Assembly: GCA_014529385.2 (NCBI GenBank)
Contig: CM043942.1
Location: 54,064,647 to 54,128,646, forward strand
DNA: 64,000 bases
From: Adiantum capillus-veneris
Taxonomy: Eukaryota > Streptophyta > Polypodiopsida > Polypodiales > Pteridaceae
Direction: 5' to 3'
Made by a program: the position numbers and the translations under genes
Notes under the pieces: model-generated
What the model was told of the DNA's origin: nothing
Database searches by the model: none
Seen by the model: only the letters and a program-made list of their open reading frames with translations
Shown here: positions 9,556-20,377 of the stretch, in pieces
Layout: every line of letters begins with the position of its first letter
Numbering within the stretch: the first letter of the stretch is position 1

Positions 9556-10770
9556 CCATCTACGCAGAGTTTCAAGCCCGTAGACGTTAGCCAACGCTCA
9601 TTTTTCGGATCAAAAAGGCTGAATCTCGGCTTAATCACCACCTTTCGGGATTCTTTGAAGTGAGTTCAAAGGCTTGGATAGGCCATTTGGTTTATGTAGC
9701 TATTCCCGAAGCGAAGGGCGGACATGTTAGATGGAACGACTTATTAACTACCGCTTCGCATCCCCAGGGATTAGGACCGTTTTTTTCGGGTCAGTGGAGC
9801 GTTTATGCACAAAATCCCGACTCCAACACTCATTTGTTCAATAGCACTGTGCGGGGTGGAAACAGCTATTCTAACTTTTTTAAGTTAGCATTTGCAGACT
9901 CAAAGTTTGTGGTTAACTGATATTGCTTATCACTACTTGGCAATAGCCGTTGTGTTTGTAATTGCTGGCCAGTAGTACAGGACTAACAAAGGTATTGGAT
10001 ATAGCATGAAGGAAATTTTAGATGCTTCTATTTCCCCAGGAGGCAGGTTGGGACGTGGACACAAGGGACTTTACGATACGATGAAGAATTCCCTTCACTT
10101 TCAATTGGGACTCGCTTTAGCTGTTTTGAAGGTCATCACTTCCCTCGTCGCGCAATATATGTATTTCCTACCCGCTTATGCTTTCATAGCACAGGATTTT
10201 ACAACCCAAGCCGCGCGCGCTATATACACATCACTAATACATTGCCGGGTTTATTATGGCAAAAGCTAAAACGGAGCCATCTGTTTTTTCAGAGATTACG
10301 ATTTTAAGCAAAATAGAGATAATGTCTTAGCAAGAATGCTAGAGCACAAAGAAGCAATAATATCTTACTTAAGTTAGGCTAGCTTCTTTTTGGGGTTTCA
10401 TACGTTAGGTCTTTCTGTTTACAACGACGTCATATTGGCCTTTTCTTTAGGACTCCGGAAAAACAGATTCTAATTGAACCTGTATTTGCTCAGTGGATCC
10501 AATTGGCTCATAGTAAAGCTTCGTATGGTTTTGACGTGCTTTTATCTTCTAAGATAGTCCGGCAAGTAATGTAATGCCAGTCGGAGCTTGTGGTTACCTG
10601 GTTGGTTAGATGCTGTTAACAGCAACAGCAATTCATTATTTTTAACGATTGGTCTTGGGGATTTTTTAGTGAACTATGCCATTGCTTCAGGCTTATACAC
10701 AACTACGTTAATTTTGATAAAAGGACGGATAAAAAAGAATTTGATTACAGCTTTCCGTTACTGTGTCTTT
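9556..10770 (+). pseudogene. psaB: Plastid-derived psaB fragment (photosystem I P700 apoprotein A2)
   Basis: The plus strand carries successive blocks of PsaB, a photosystem I reaction-centre membrane protein: [51 protein letters not shown], then [55 protein letters not shown], and [20 protein letters not shown] to TTLILIKG. Frameshifts and stops separate the blocks and both ends are missing, so this is a pseudogene. Plastid DNA inside mitochondrial DNA is common in plants. Confidence 0.93.
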
Positions 10771-11011
10771 AAAATTCCTCGTATTCTAGGCACTCTCTAT
10801 AACCCTTCCCTACTACGATTGCACAATACGATAACTTTTAGGATTGTTAGGTGCCTGCCTTTCAAGAGCTGCAGCAACCTAGTTGCAATTGATGCGGTGA
10901 GCTCGACTAGTGCTTTTCTAACGCTATTGCCGGCCCTACTGTTAATGCGCGAGATAATTACTTTGGGGTTCATTGAGCTGGAAATCCCCACCGACATATG
11001 CAGTGCAACGA

Positions 11012-11175
11012 GTCAATTTAATCGAAGCAGAGCTTCACTCAGTTTAAGAGCAGCTCCCTTCAGTCCAAAGCAAGGCTTAATAATAATGCATTGCAAATGG
11101 GCGGTTTTATTCAATTTAATCGAAGCAGAGCTTCCTTCAATCTAATAGCAGCTCCCTTCGGTCCAAAGTAAGGCT
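11012..11175. repeat. Two direct copies of a 65-base unit
   Basis: CAATTTAATCGAAGCAGAGC followed by TTC, AGCAGCTCCCTTC and GTCCAAAG occurs at about 11014 and 11113, a spacing of about 98 bases with several substitutions. The surrounding 10771-11250 holds a plus-strand open frame of no known family. Confidence 0.7.
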
Positions 11176-11259
11176 TTAAGTCTCCTTTGGGGTCCTATAA
11201 AGCAGTATACTATTACCCCTACTATGCAGTATTTACTACTTAGGGCTATTCAAGGATTG

Positions 11260-11672
11260 TCAACATGGGAGGCTAAGGCAGGGTGTCCCATCCCACGTAG
11301 AGCCATGTATCACACTGGTAAGATTAGTATCGTCTATTATCGGATTAAGACCCTCCATAATGGCAGGGTAATGTAAGAAAGCCTCTTTATCTTTGGCAGC
11401 CTGTAGAGATTTTTCTATATATTCCATGCTTTCATTTGCCTGCAAGCCACATAATACAAATGCAGAGCCAGTGGCTTAGTTAATCTCACTAGAATTGCAC
11501 TTAGTGATGAGTCATCAATAATGTGGCCATTGTCTGCAGTGGTGTGTACATTGCACGGTCTACTGCTGGTCTGTAAGTTGGTGACAGGGCCGCTGTACGC
11601 CTGGCCCAGGCTTAAAGCATTTATGCTTGCTGATACCACATTTAAAAGGGATAGCATCTGACACATAAGCAA
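11260..11672 (-). pseudogene. Unassigned ORF split by a frameshift
   Basis: Two overlapping minus-strand frames (11672-11415 and 11445-11260) read as one protein if a shift near 11430 is allowed: IIDDSSLSAILVRLTKPLAL continues into ANESMEYIEKSLQAAKDKEA. I know no family for it. The mixed polar and hydrophobic composition looks coding rather than random, but that is weak evidence. Confidence 0.3.
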
Positions 11673-11764
11673 AATTGAGGCTTTGGCTTTTTAACAGAAA
11701 ATCGATTTAATGGCAAAGACTTTCAAGGCTCGATAGAACAGGCTGCTATAAGACTGGAAGCCCA

Positions 11765-11794
11765 ACCTACTTAACTCAGGGGTTAGAGTATCGT

Positions 11795-11837
<43 letters not shown>
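11765..11837 (+). tRNA. trnM-CAU: tRNA-Met(CAU), plastid type
   Basis: ACCTACTTAACTCAGGGGTT begins it, TTTTCATACGG holds anticodon CAU, ATTGGTTCAAATCCAAT forms the T arm, and GTAGGTA closes the acceptor stem. The sequence is close to plastid elongator trnM, so I infer a transfer from the plastid; such copies are often functional in plant mitochondria. The bases 11838-12439 downstream hold nothing I recognise. Confidence 0.92.
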
Positions 11838-11838
<1 letters not shown>

Positions 11839-12439
11839 CACTTCTTAGATACCGCGATTACTAGACTAAATCGGTATTAAATCGGTACCTAATATAATAA
11901 GAGAAGTTTCACTGTATACAAGACATGTTGCACGCATAGCACCGTAATATGTACGTAGAATATAGGATTTTTGCGTGCGCTAGATCGAAAAGGGCTAAAC
12001 GGTGGTTGAAGCTTATAATTTGGCTTTAGCTTTGTTGTTGTTGTTTCTAATGTAGCTGTTGTTGTATAGGGTGTCTTAACAGTATCCCTGTCATCGTAAA
12101 GTTCTATTTGCTACAAAACGAATCACTCTCTTCTTCTTGGGGAGTGTTCACCTGGTCCAGCAAGCGCATGCCATGGATGGGCATAGTGATTAGTTTTCCT
12201 CTAAGCGATCTTAGGCGATGACCTTGTCATAGCCGATAGTAGGGTCGCTTAGCCATATGCTTAAGCGTCTAGCATTGGCTCGGCGAAGTATCTTATGTTT
12301 TGGAAGAGATCGTTTGAGTTTGCCTTGCAGTGGGGTGGGGTGTGTGCCGCTAAAGTGTCTAACAGCTCTCGACTCCAGCTCATTACATGTTCACTTTACC
12401 TTTTTTTTGAACCGCCACCTATAATGCATGAAACTACTC

Positions 12440-13936
12440 TTAGCCTCTGCCGCCGCCACAGAAGCATCCTTTGATCTGCTTAGCGAGTGCCTTCACAAAT
12501 CGACAAAGGCGGCATTTGTTGTTGTTGTTATTTCCATTTCCACCAGCCGGCGATCTGCTCGGCGACTCAAGGATAGGAGGAAGGGGGGCCATTTTAGAGA
12601 TGAGAAAGAAAAGAAATACTATAATTATAAAGAATAGGAATACTAATTTTAGAACGGCCACCGGCTCAAAGGATATGAAAAAGTGCGGGAGGCCGGGACA
12701 ACTGAAGAAAGGCAAAAAAAGAGCAGTGTTACTTAATTCTGTTTTCTTCTCTTCCAAAACATCTCCTTCAGTTTTCTTTATTATTTTACGTAAATACAAA
12801 AACAACTTTTCCAGCTTTTCAAAAAGAAACATGATAATAAAATAAAGAAAAAAGAATAAAAGAGCCATTTATCCAGTAATAACGTATAGTGCCTCCACTA
12901 GTTAACATCCAATCCAACCTAAAAGTAAGCGATCAAGTAAAAGACAGCAAAACATTCTTTAGTAAATTGGTCAAAAACTTAAACTCCGTACTGCGGAAAT
13001 GTTAAGGAAAAGTAGGGCCAATAATGACACAAAGACTGGTCCTATAGCGGCCACTCCTCCTAATTTGTTAGGGATACTTCACAAAACAGCATGAATTGAT
13101 AAGGAATACCATTCTAGTACAATATGAGCCAGAATGAACATCGGATTCGCAGGCATATAATTGTCAGGGTGTCCTAAGACATTAGGTGCATAGAAGAGCC
13201 AAATGAAAAAACAAATAGCAAATGCTACCCGACCTACTAAATCTTTAGCGTAAAAATAGGGATAAAAAGCGATTTTATCCACAGAAGACTTTAGACCCAA
13301 TGGATTATTGAATCCGTATTAATACAACGCAGCCAAATAGATAGGACTAACGCCTGCAATTACAAAAGGGAGCAAGTAATAAAGACTAGAAAAACGATTT
13401 AAGGTGGCATTGTCTACGGAAAAACCACCCCAAAGCCAAGTAACTATGGTATTTCCTACTTTAGGTACGGCACTGGCTGAGCTAGTAATTACTATAGCTC
13501 CCCAAAAGCTCATTTAACCCCAAGAGAGTACATAGCCTATAAAAACAGTAACAATCATTAATAAAAAGATGACCACTCCGAGACACCAAATGAATTCTCT
13601 AGGACTAGTATAGCTTCCATAATACAGACCACAAAAAATATAAATATGAACTGCAGTAAAAAACATACTGGCCCCATTGGCATACATGTAACGAAGCAAC
13701 CAGCCTCCCTTTACATCTCTCATAATGTGTTCTACGCTGTTGAAAGCTAAATTGACATGAGGTGTATAATGCATAGCCAAAAAGACGCCAGTAATAATCT
13801 AAATGACTAAACAAGGACCAGCTAACGAACCAAACCCCCACCAATAATTTATATTGCTTAGAATTAGATGATCTATCAAATGCTAGTTAAGTATAGAAAA
13901 TAAAGGCTATTTAATAACTGAGAGTCGCTTAGCCAT
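12440..13936 (-). CDS. cob: Cytochrome b, complete (copy B), with C-terminal extension
   Basis: This is the full apocytochrome b of complex III. The ATG at 13936 gives MAKRLSVIK; one frame continues to 12440 if ten genomic stops are read through. By alignment these are three TAG and five TAA at Gln sites and two TGA at Arg sites, fitting U-to-C editing. Key blocks are [33 protein letters not shown] after the edited stop, [27 protein letters not shown] and [10 protein letters not shown]. The conserved part ends near ALLFFFLYF (about residue 360). About 140 further codons follow, including a basic stretch, a second hydrophobic segment and an Asn-rich run ([10 protein letters not shown]), ending CFCGGGRG. 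Plant cob is usually about 390-400 codons; this frame has 498. Confidence 0.92.
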
Positions 13937-14028
13937 GATAGTAATAATAGTTCTTTTGAGTATTCTTGCGTGCGGCCCTAGCATTTATTAAGCATCTGTT
14001 TCATTGGAGCTCAACTCTTCAGTGTCGA

Positions 14029-14412
14029 TTACTCCCAATCCAGAGCGCCTTTATTCCATTCGTAAATAAATCCAATGGTCAGAATCCATACAAACACCAT
14101 CATGAACCAAAATCCAAACCAACCAATCTTATTCAAGGATACTGCCCAAGGAAACAAAAAAGTCACTTCCAAATCAAAGATAATGAATAGAGGAGAGACC
14201 AAATAAAATCATATATCAAAACGACTTCTGACATCACCGGATAGATCAAAACCGCGTTCGTAAGCTGACAATTTATCTAGATAAGCCGGACCTTTTAAAG
14301 CAAATGCAAAAGAGGCACCGACTAGGATTAGGGAAAGTAGCAAACTGATGCCCAAGTAGAGAGGAATAGGGGTAAATTCAGAAATAGGGATAAAAGCGGG
14401 TTCGAAGTTCAT
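14029..14412 (-). CDS. nad3: NADH dehydrogenase subunit 3 (copy B)
   Basis: I see no difference from the copy at 608-991: 127 codons with one in-frame TGA at an Arg site, ending GALDWE. It lies 92 bases upstream of the complete cob, on the same strand. Confidence 0.93.
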
Positions 14413-14820
14413 GTTTTTTGTTTGACTTTTCTTTTCGCATTGGGTTTTTCATCTCTTGTATCCATAACCTTTTTCTTTCTGTTTTGCAAATGGCTTTAAG
14501 GCTTCCTTTTTGGCTTCTTTCCTTCCTAGATACAATTAAAATAGTGAACCGAGAAAAGATTCATGAACTATTACTGCTGCAACGACACATCTTTACTTTA
14601 TAACATTTAGCAAACAGCCTCGACAGTGTGACGAAATGGGGCCGTGTCTTAGTTGGTTTTTTCAAGTCTAAACTCTATAAAAAAAAGGGCTATAGGCACG
14701 CACATATAAGCAATAGCTTTTTTGTGTTTTGTTTAAAAAAAACAGGACAAACCTATATAATAATGAAACCCGTGAAAAGAAGATGACGACGATAACTTGT
14801 GAGTCTCTTTACATATAACT

Positions 14821-14911
14821 ATGCTCTTAGCAGCTCTACAATTACGAGCTATTATGGTGTCATTTGATCAAGTTACGAATGGCGAAAGGCAAAGGATTGA
14901 CATTTATCAAG
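14821..14911 (+). repeat. Dispersed 90-base repeat, copy 2
   Basis: Same as 1400-1490, carried within the large direct repeat. Confidence 0.8.
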
Positions 14912-15170
14912 CGAGGCTCTTTGAAGAAAGCTTAATAGGAAATACGTGCGGTGCGTAAAGAACGGACGGAATTACGCTTCAATCAGTGCACGATAACTTT
15001 TAAAAAAAGGCCAAAGAAGACTTGGACCTTTAATAGCCTGGCCATTCATAGAGCGACTAAACCTAGCTCTGATTTACTTAACGGCCTGGCCATCATATCA
15101 TAGGGAAAGAGCGTCTTGTAATTTTCGATTCTGTACTGTACTTCAGCATAATCATCAAGGAAAAGTGTAG

Positions 15171-15255
15171 GAGGAAATGGGATTCGAACCCATGATACAA
15201 TGTATTGTATGTTGATTTAGCAAACCAATGCCTTAAGCCGCTCAGCCATACCTCC
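15171..15255 (-). tRNA. trnS-GCU: tRNA-Ser(GCU), copy B
   Basis: I see no difference from the gene at 1750-1834, including the GCU anticodon and the long variable arm. Confidence 0.93.
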
Positions 15256-15336
15256 GGGAAGGGAAGGGATCGGACCTTCCCCCAGCGTTAGTTTGTATTT
15301 TCAAGTTCTGTTTTGTACTCATTTATATTAAACCAT

Positions 15337-15885
15337 TTAAGTTAAGAAACTTATGAAGGCTAATAATTTCTCGTAAGTGTGAAACAGCGGTATGATGTGT
15401 ACCAAAAGGTCGTTAGTAACAGCTACGGTGAATTCTGGACGAACCTGTGGAAGTACAGTCGCAATAATCTGATCTAAATCCTGATCGGGAATAGCAATTC
15501 CCATGTCTATTACTGTACGGTGTGTAATGTTAATGAATTTTAAGAAACAATTCGAACTTTGCTCTTCCAAAGTTTTAGATACTATTAAGTATTGTGCTTT
15601 AGCAAATACATCCAAGTTAGGGCGAATACTGCTAAATATTGACCCTAATAACGAGTTCAACTGTTCGGGATACAGTTGTTGGATGAAATCATAAGTATCT
15701 TCAGGCCTTAATAGCCGCCCTTGTTGAAAGGTCTCAATGACGGTTTTGAGCTCTTCGCAATGATCGAATGCATATCTCCAAGGAGATTCTGCATGAAGTC
15801 GATTGATCACTGGACGATACAAATCGACTACACCGAGATCGACATTCCCGACTGGCAAAGGCATCAACAAAACCACGGGGGATCT
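15337..15885 (-). CDS. Unassigned ORF after cox1 (copy B, out of frame with cox1)
   Basis: Same protein as 1916-2455 ([16 protein letters not shown]... to FISFLT). Here the G run is 5 long, so cox1 would end shortly after ...[12 protein letters not shown] at a TGA and this ORF lies in another frame. The open length of about 180 codons in both copies suggests real coding or recent coding. Confidence 0.45.
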   Translation of the reverse strand, partial: RSPVVLLMPLPVGNVDLGVVDLYRPVINRLHAESPWRYAFDHCEELKTVIETFQQGRLLRPEDTYDFIQQLYPEQLNSLLGSIFSSIRPNLDVFAKAQYLIVSKTLEEQSSNCFLKFINITHRTVIDMGIAIPDQDLDQIIATVLPQVRPEFTVAVTNDLLVHIIPLFHTYEKLLAFISFLT

Positions 15886-18025
15886 CTCGAAACGGTTGTG
15901 GTTTCCTTGATAGCTGAAAGTTCTCCGAAAGTATGAAAAGCTGGAGGACTGTAGACCATCCATTCAAATATGGTTGAATTCTATTCACCAGCCCGAGGAC
16001 TTGGAGCACACCTGTTCCCATCGCTCAAAGTTTTAAAAACTACTATAAAAAAACAAGGGATCCCCAATACGAAAACATAAAAGCCGAAACTACTTAAAGC
16101 ATTCCATCCAACGTAAGCATCTGGATAATCAGGGATGCGACATGGCATACCCGAAGGACCTAGGAAATGCATGAGAGAGAAAGTCGGATTCGCTCCAAAG
16201 AAAGTAATCCAAAGATAAATTTAACCCAAAGTCTCTAGGTATTAAAGACCAGGCATTTTACCTATCCAATAATAGAACCCTACAAATAAGGCAAAAACAG
16301 CTCCCATAAAAGATGCATAATAAAAATATGCAACCACGTAGTAAGTATCGTATAAAGCAACGTCTATCCCGGAATTAGCCAAAACTATACCAGTAAGTCC
16401 TCCTATAGTAAACAGAGAAATAAACCCTACTGCAAATGACATGAGTGTTTTGTATTATATCGAGCCTCCCCACATGATAACAATCCGACTAGGAACCTTG
16501 ATTCCAGTAAGCACGGCGATAGTCATGATGGCCGCCGTAAAGTAGGCACGTGTATCCACGTCTAAGCCTACAGTAAACGTATAATAAGCCCAAGCAGTAA
16601 ATCCGAGAACTCCAATACTAATCATGGCATACACCATGCCTAAATAACCAAAAACAGGTTTTCTGAAGAAAGTAGAAACAATGTAGCTAATGATACCAAA
16701 TCCTGATAGAATGGGGATATGAACCTCTAGATAACCAGGGAGCCAAGGAGGATGCTAGTATGAGATAGGGTCCCCTCCTCCAGCAGGGTCAAAAAAAGTG
16801 ATATTAGAGTTTCAATCGGTTGATGACATGGTAGTTGCACCTGCCGGCACGAGAAGGAATGGTAAAAGTAGGAATGCTGTCACTAAAACAAACCAAACAA
16901 ATAAAAGTAATCTATACATGGTCATTCCAGGCCCACGCGTGTTAAGGATAATGGTTATAAAATTAATGAAGCCTAAAATAGAGAAAACACCTAATAGGTA
17001 GGGACTGAAAATGGCTAAATCAACAGCTCCTCCAGAATAACTGGTTATACTACTCAAAGGGGGATAGCACATGTGTTAAATAGCCTCAGCAGCGTTATGT
17101 TCACTCAATACTATACGCCATATGTTTCCGTATGGATTAGACTGTACCTTTATCCATCACCCTGTCACAAAGCTTTTCCCTTGCTCTGGAGAATCCAATC
17201 TCTCAGTTCAAACTTTTCCCAATTATTCTTATAGCAGATGGCTTAGCTAGCATCCTTCGATTTAATACACTTCCATGATCTTATGCGCATCGACAAACCC
17301 TACATCAAGCATCTTCCTGACGTAACGTAGTAAACCATGGATCGTACTTGCTTTAGGCAATAAGGATACTTAAGCCGTACTTGCGTCTTAGAGCATGATG
17401 CCAAAACAGCTATCTTTATCTGTCATACCTACGAGCCATCCGCGGAGTGATAGATATTCCGCATTGAGTCTCTGATGGGAGGGCAAATCCCCCAAGCAGG
17501 TTGTCCTTTCGTGGTAAAGATTTATACAGTAGTTTGGATTTTCAAGGTCTGCGGCCCGGCTTGGCTTCTTTCTTTGTAGCGAGGACGTTCCCGCATCGAG
17601 CGGAATTACTGTTCCCCACGTCTCCACAGGGCACGGCCTTTTTTTTTAACCGTCCACCCAGTGCCACTGCCCACCTCTACTAGAGCTAAGCTTAATAGAA
17701 GCAACAACGAAGGTGGCGACAACCGAAATAAGATATTATTTAATCATGGAAATGCCATGTCGGGTGCACCTGTAAGAATCAGAACAAACCGGTTACCAAA
17801 TCCACCTATCATCGCCAGCGTAACCGGAAGGGATGTCATTAAAAAAGCGTAAGCAATTATTAACACATTATAAGGTTAATGATTTCCACTAAGAATTTAG
17901 TGGCCAGGTTATGTTGATTCCATACAGATTGATACCAAAAGGCATGTGCCCATTACTCCAGCCGTAGCACCAAAGATTAAGTATAGAGTCCCTATATCTT
18001 TGTGGTTCGTGAAAAAGAGCCATCT
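15876..18025 (-). CDS. cox1: Cytochrome c oxidase subunit 1 (copy B, split by an intron)
   Basis: Same gene as 2455-4603. Exon 1 runs 18025-17649 and exon 2 from 17067 downward. Here the stretch after KMPGL reads through edited stops into [20 protein letters not shown] without a frameshift, so this copy shows the better COX1 frame. About ten in-frame stops fall at Gln or Arg sites. The ending APSPRAGE-(TAG)[17 protein letters not shown] matches the conserved plant COX1 C-terminus. Confidence 0.93.
17068..17648 (-). other. Probable group I intron in cox1 (copy B)
   Basis: Copy of the intron at 3647-4226, with the same T-to-G boundary rule and S-like element. A few one-base differences occur (for example in the CCCCCC/GGG runs near 17480 and in TTTATCCATC near 17155). 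Confidence 0.6.
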
Positions 18026-18355
18026 TTACACTAAAAAGTTTATACGTTTTCTGTAAATGACTGCTAGAATGATCAAGGCCAAGGCGATCATGTAAATTAC
18101 AGTAAAGTTTAAGAATTCGAAAGGTGAAGCAAGGTTGACTATCTCTGCTGTCTCTGCAGCCTGCGGCGGCACCGCGGATGTACTTGACGGCGCCGTCTCT
18201 TTAACCCAGTGTGATAAAGTAAGTTCGGTTTCAAATGGGCGAATTTCTGCTGGCGGTAGGTTAATGGGGGGAACCTCATTAATTGGGCCAGGGGTTGGAG
18301 CCTGCGGGGAGTTTGTTGGGGGCTTTTTAAAATTAAAACAACAACCTAAATTCAT
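18026..18355 (-). CDS. In-frame N-terminal extension ORF before cox1 (copy B)
   Basis: Unchanged from the 109-codon frame at 4604-4933, again meeting cox1 in frame through a single TAA. Confidence 0.5.
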   Translation of the reverse strand: MNLGCCFNFKKPPTNSPQAPTPGPINEVPPINLPPAEIRPFETELTLSHWVKETAPSSTSAVPPQAAETAEIVNLASPFEFLNFTVIYMIALALIILAVIYRKRINFLV

Positions 18356-18397
18356 TGTTACTTTAAAACTTTGTTTTGCGGTTATTAATACTAATAT

Positions 18398-18727
18398 TCA
18401 TGGCTGTTCTTTGTGTTTTATGATTAAACAACGGCGAAAACAAAAATGCCAACACCCTCCGTCAACACTACTCCTGTACTTCCGTCTACACTTTCCGTAG
18501 AGTTCTATGGGTCGATAGGACCCTACGTAAACCACCGCGAAATCATATATTATAATGCAAAAAAAAGAGGGAAAACAAAAAAAAACAAATAAAATCACTA
18601 TCACTAAAAAGTGAAAGAAAGCTAGGATGGTGAAAACCAGTGAAAGGGCATGAAAGGTAATTGAGCTCTCCGGTGCTATCGCTTCTGCGGCTGTCTTACG
18701 AACCAATCGGATAGATTGGTTATCCAC
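18398..18727 (-). CDS. Hydrophobic ORF upstream of cox1 (copy B)
   Basis: This 109-codon frame starts MDNQSIRLVRKTAAEAI, passes a long hydrophobic segment (VFTILAFFHFLVIVILFVFF), and ends LIIKHKEQP. In copy A the frame stops after 60 codons because of small differences in A-rich tracts. I recognise no family. Confidence 0.25.
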   Translation of the reverse strand: MDNQSIRLVRKTAAEAIAPESSITFHALSLVFTILAFFHFLVIVILFVFFCFPSFFCIIIYDFAVVYVGSYRPIELYGKCRRKYRSSVDGGCWHFCFRRCLIIKHKEQP

Positions 18728-19015
18728 CTCAACTCAAAAAACCCGTACATCTTAAATATGCCAATTATGCTACTTTTTTGTGAGTTAGGATAAGGTTAAA
18801 TCTTTAACCGTTCCATTCCAAGGATTAGTTAAAACGTTGATTTTGCTTACCTTTTCTTACAAGCGTCATTTTGTAATTAATAATAATTATAAAAAAACAA
18901 AAAAAAAGTAAAGAAACAGTCTTATCGCTACGCTCTGGCTCCCCACCCAAAATTCCAGAGCTACGCTTGCTATAACTTACGTTTTCTAAACTAAATGGCA
19001 CGTAGCAGGGCAGGG

Positions 19016-19096
19016 GCTTAGCCTCAGATCGTATGGTCTAGGTCAAGACAAAAGAAATGTTTTTTATACTATAGATGTGGTTACCAAATTACCCAT
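19016..19096. repeat. Inverted dispersed repeat, right copy
   Basis: The reverse complement resembles 5877-5965 (shared AACCACATCTATAGTATAAA). The rest of 18891-19210 holds no gene I recognise. Confidence 0.6.
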
Positions 19097-19289
19097 GATA
19101 CAAACGGATTGGCGAAGGGCTAATTACTGTCTTTTTCGTAAATTGCACTATTTTTGGTGTCTGCAAGAGTGTATTTTGCGTCAGTCGCTAACTTAGTCAC
19201 TAAAAAGGTAAAAGTTAGGTCTTTCTCGCTTTTAGGAAATTTTCAATCCTTAGGGTCATTAATAACTTTTTTTCGTTGAAGATGATTTC

Positions 19290-19330
19290 GACAACGACTC
19301 GATGCCGGTCCTCTCGTACTAAGCCCATCT
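19290..19330 (-). rRNA. Possible LSU rRNA remnant (sarcin-ricin loop motif)
   Basis: On the minus strand, AGTACGAGAGGACCGG at 19320-19305 matches the universally conserved sarcin-ricin loop of large-subunit rRNA. The flanks do not match plant mitochondrial 26S rRNA as far as I can judge, so at most this is a fragment. An ORF (19448-19215) also reads across it. Confidence 0.3.
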
Positions 19331-19495
19331 TACACACGTACTTATGATTACCGTTTACCACTGTGTACATTAGTGAGCAGGTATGCGCTGGCGACGTGTC
19401 TATGTAAGATCGTGCGATGGTGCTGATGGCAAATCCATCATTCCCCATGGTATTCCAGCACGTAAACCGGCACTACGACTACGAGGCCAGGCCCA

Positions 19496-20056
19496 ATGAT
19501 CTATCTATCACGCCCCTCGCTGGCATTGGACCATGCCTATCCATTCGTAGCTAATCGCTTTTCGCGCATTGTGGACTGCAAACGAAAGTGGCACATTGTC
19601 TTGTTTAGCAACACCTTACCACATTGGTATTGTTCAGCAACACCGGACTTCAGCAAAGGTGATCAGGGTGGATCCTGCGCCGTCACAACGATTCCTATCC
19701 TTCTTACCATTCTTTTGTTTGCAAAGCTAAGTTACGAAAAAAGCTTGTGGGTGATTGACCCCTTTCCGTTTCCCTGCGTGGGAGGGGAGGTAGCAATTAT
19801 TCTGCGCGCGTCCTTCCGTTCCCACTCCGCCTTCACGTCCTCTAACCTTTATTGCTACCTTTGTAGTGTTTCTTATAATACGTAATAAAGGATCGCCCCG
19901 CAATGCCGTCTGTACTGTGGCAAGGAAAGAAGGGAAATGATGTTGCCTGCCCTGCGCAGGACCCCGGCGATTTAAAACCGAAATGAAGCCGCGAAAGAAA
20001 GCCCAGCCCGAAAACCATTGATTAGTGCTTTGTCCGATCCAAAGGGCTGCCCACAC
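19496..20056. other. Two unassigned opposing ORFs
   Basis: A plus frame at 19496-19885 (129 codons, MIYLSRPSLALDHAYPF...) and a minus frame at 20056-19727 (109 codons, MWAALWIGQSTNQWFSGWAF...) overlap. The minus frame extends upstream as an open, membrane-like reading (PLFGHIHPVWAALWIG). I recognise neither. At most one is likely to be real. Confidence 0.25.
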
Positions 20057-20256
20057 GGGGTGAATATGTCCGAAGAGCGGGAAAAGGACAGAAGCTAGGG
20101 GAGCGAATGGGCAGAAAACGGGATAATCAACCAGATTCGTGGCAACACCTCGAACAAGGGGCCCGGTGGGATGGAATTCATGTTGCCCCCATCCCTGTTA
20201 TTCGTTTTTTGCTCGTTTCAAAACAAAATAAAGCCATAAATGGGCGGAGGCATTGG

Positions 20257-20329
20257 CACTGAAGGGGACTCGAACCCCTAACCACCTGGTTCGAAGCCAG
20301 ACACTCTATCCAATTGAGCTATCGGTGCG
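20257..20329 (-). tRNA. trnR-UCG: tRNA-Arg(UCG)
   Basis: The minus strand reads GCACCGATAGCTCAATTGGA, an anticodon loop CTTCGAA with UCG, a T arm GGGGTTCGAGTCCCC and a closing TCAGTGC. The acceptor stem has one C-A mismatch, a position that C-to-U editing could repair. It is 73 nt long. Confidence 0.9.
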
Positions 20330-20377
20330 GGGGGGTTGGGCTTTCCTCGGCCCAACCCCTGGTTCTCTGCGCTACCT

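Larger units (their letters stand above)
13422..18890. repeat. Copy B of large direct repeat (mitochondrial-like)
   Basis: Second copy of the block at 1-5467. Upstream of 13422 it continues into the 3' half of cob, which lies outside the window for copy A. Its cox1 frame near 16224 (GGG) is intact where copy A is shifted, while at about 15880 it has 5 G against 6 in copy A. Confidence 0.95.

Noticed and set aside
12428-12845. Plus-strand frames of 69 and 124 codons
   Set aside because: They lie antisense to the cob C-terminal extension and have no family; they look like shadows of that frame.
13605-13844. Minus-strand frame [14 protein letters not shown]... (also at 184-423)
   Set aside because: It is an alternative frame across the real cob coding sequence.
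1-18890. A changed genetic code (TGA or TAA read as sense) instead of RNA editing
   Set aside because: TAA, TAG and TGA all occur in frame and correspond to Gln (TAA, TAG) or Arg (TGA), exactly one U-to-C change away; CAA, CAG and CGA are also used normally. No single reassigned codon explains this.
19215-19448. A protein-coding gene over the sarcin-ricin-like motif
   Set aside because: The 77-codon frame has no family, and the 16-base match to conserved LSU rRNA is at least as good an explanation; neither is firm.
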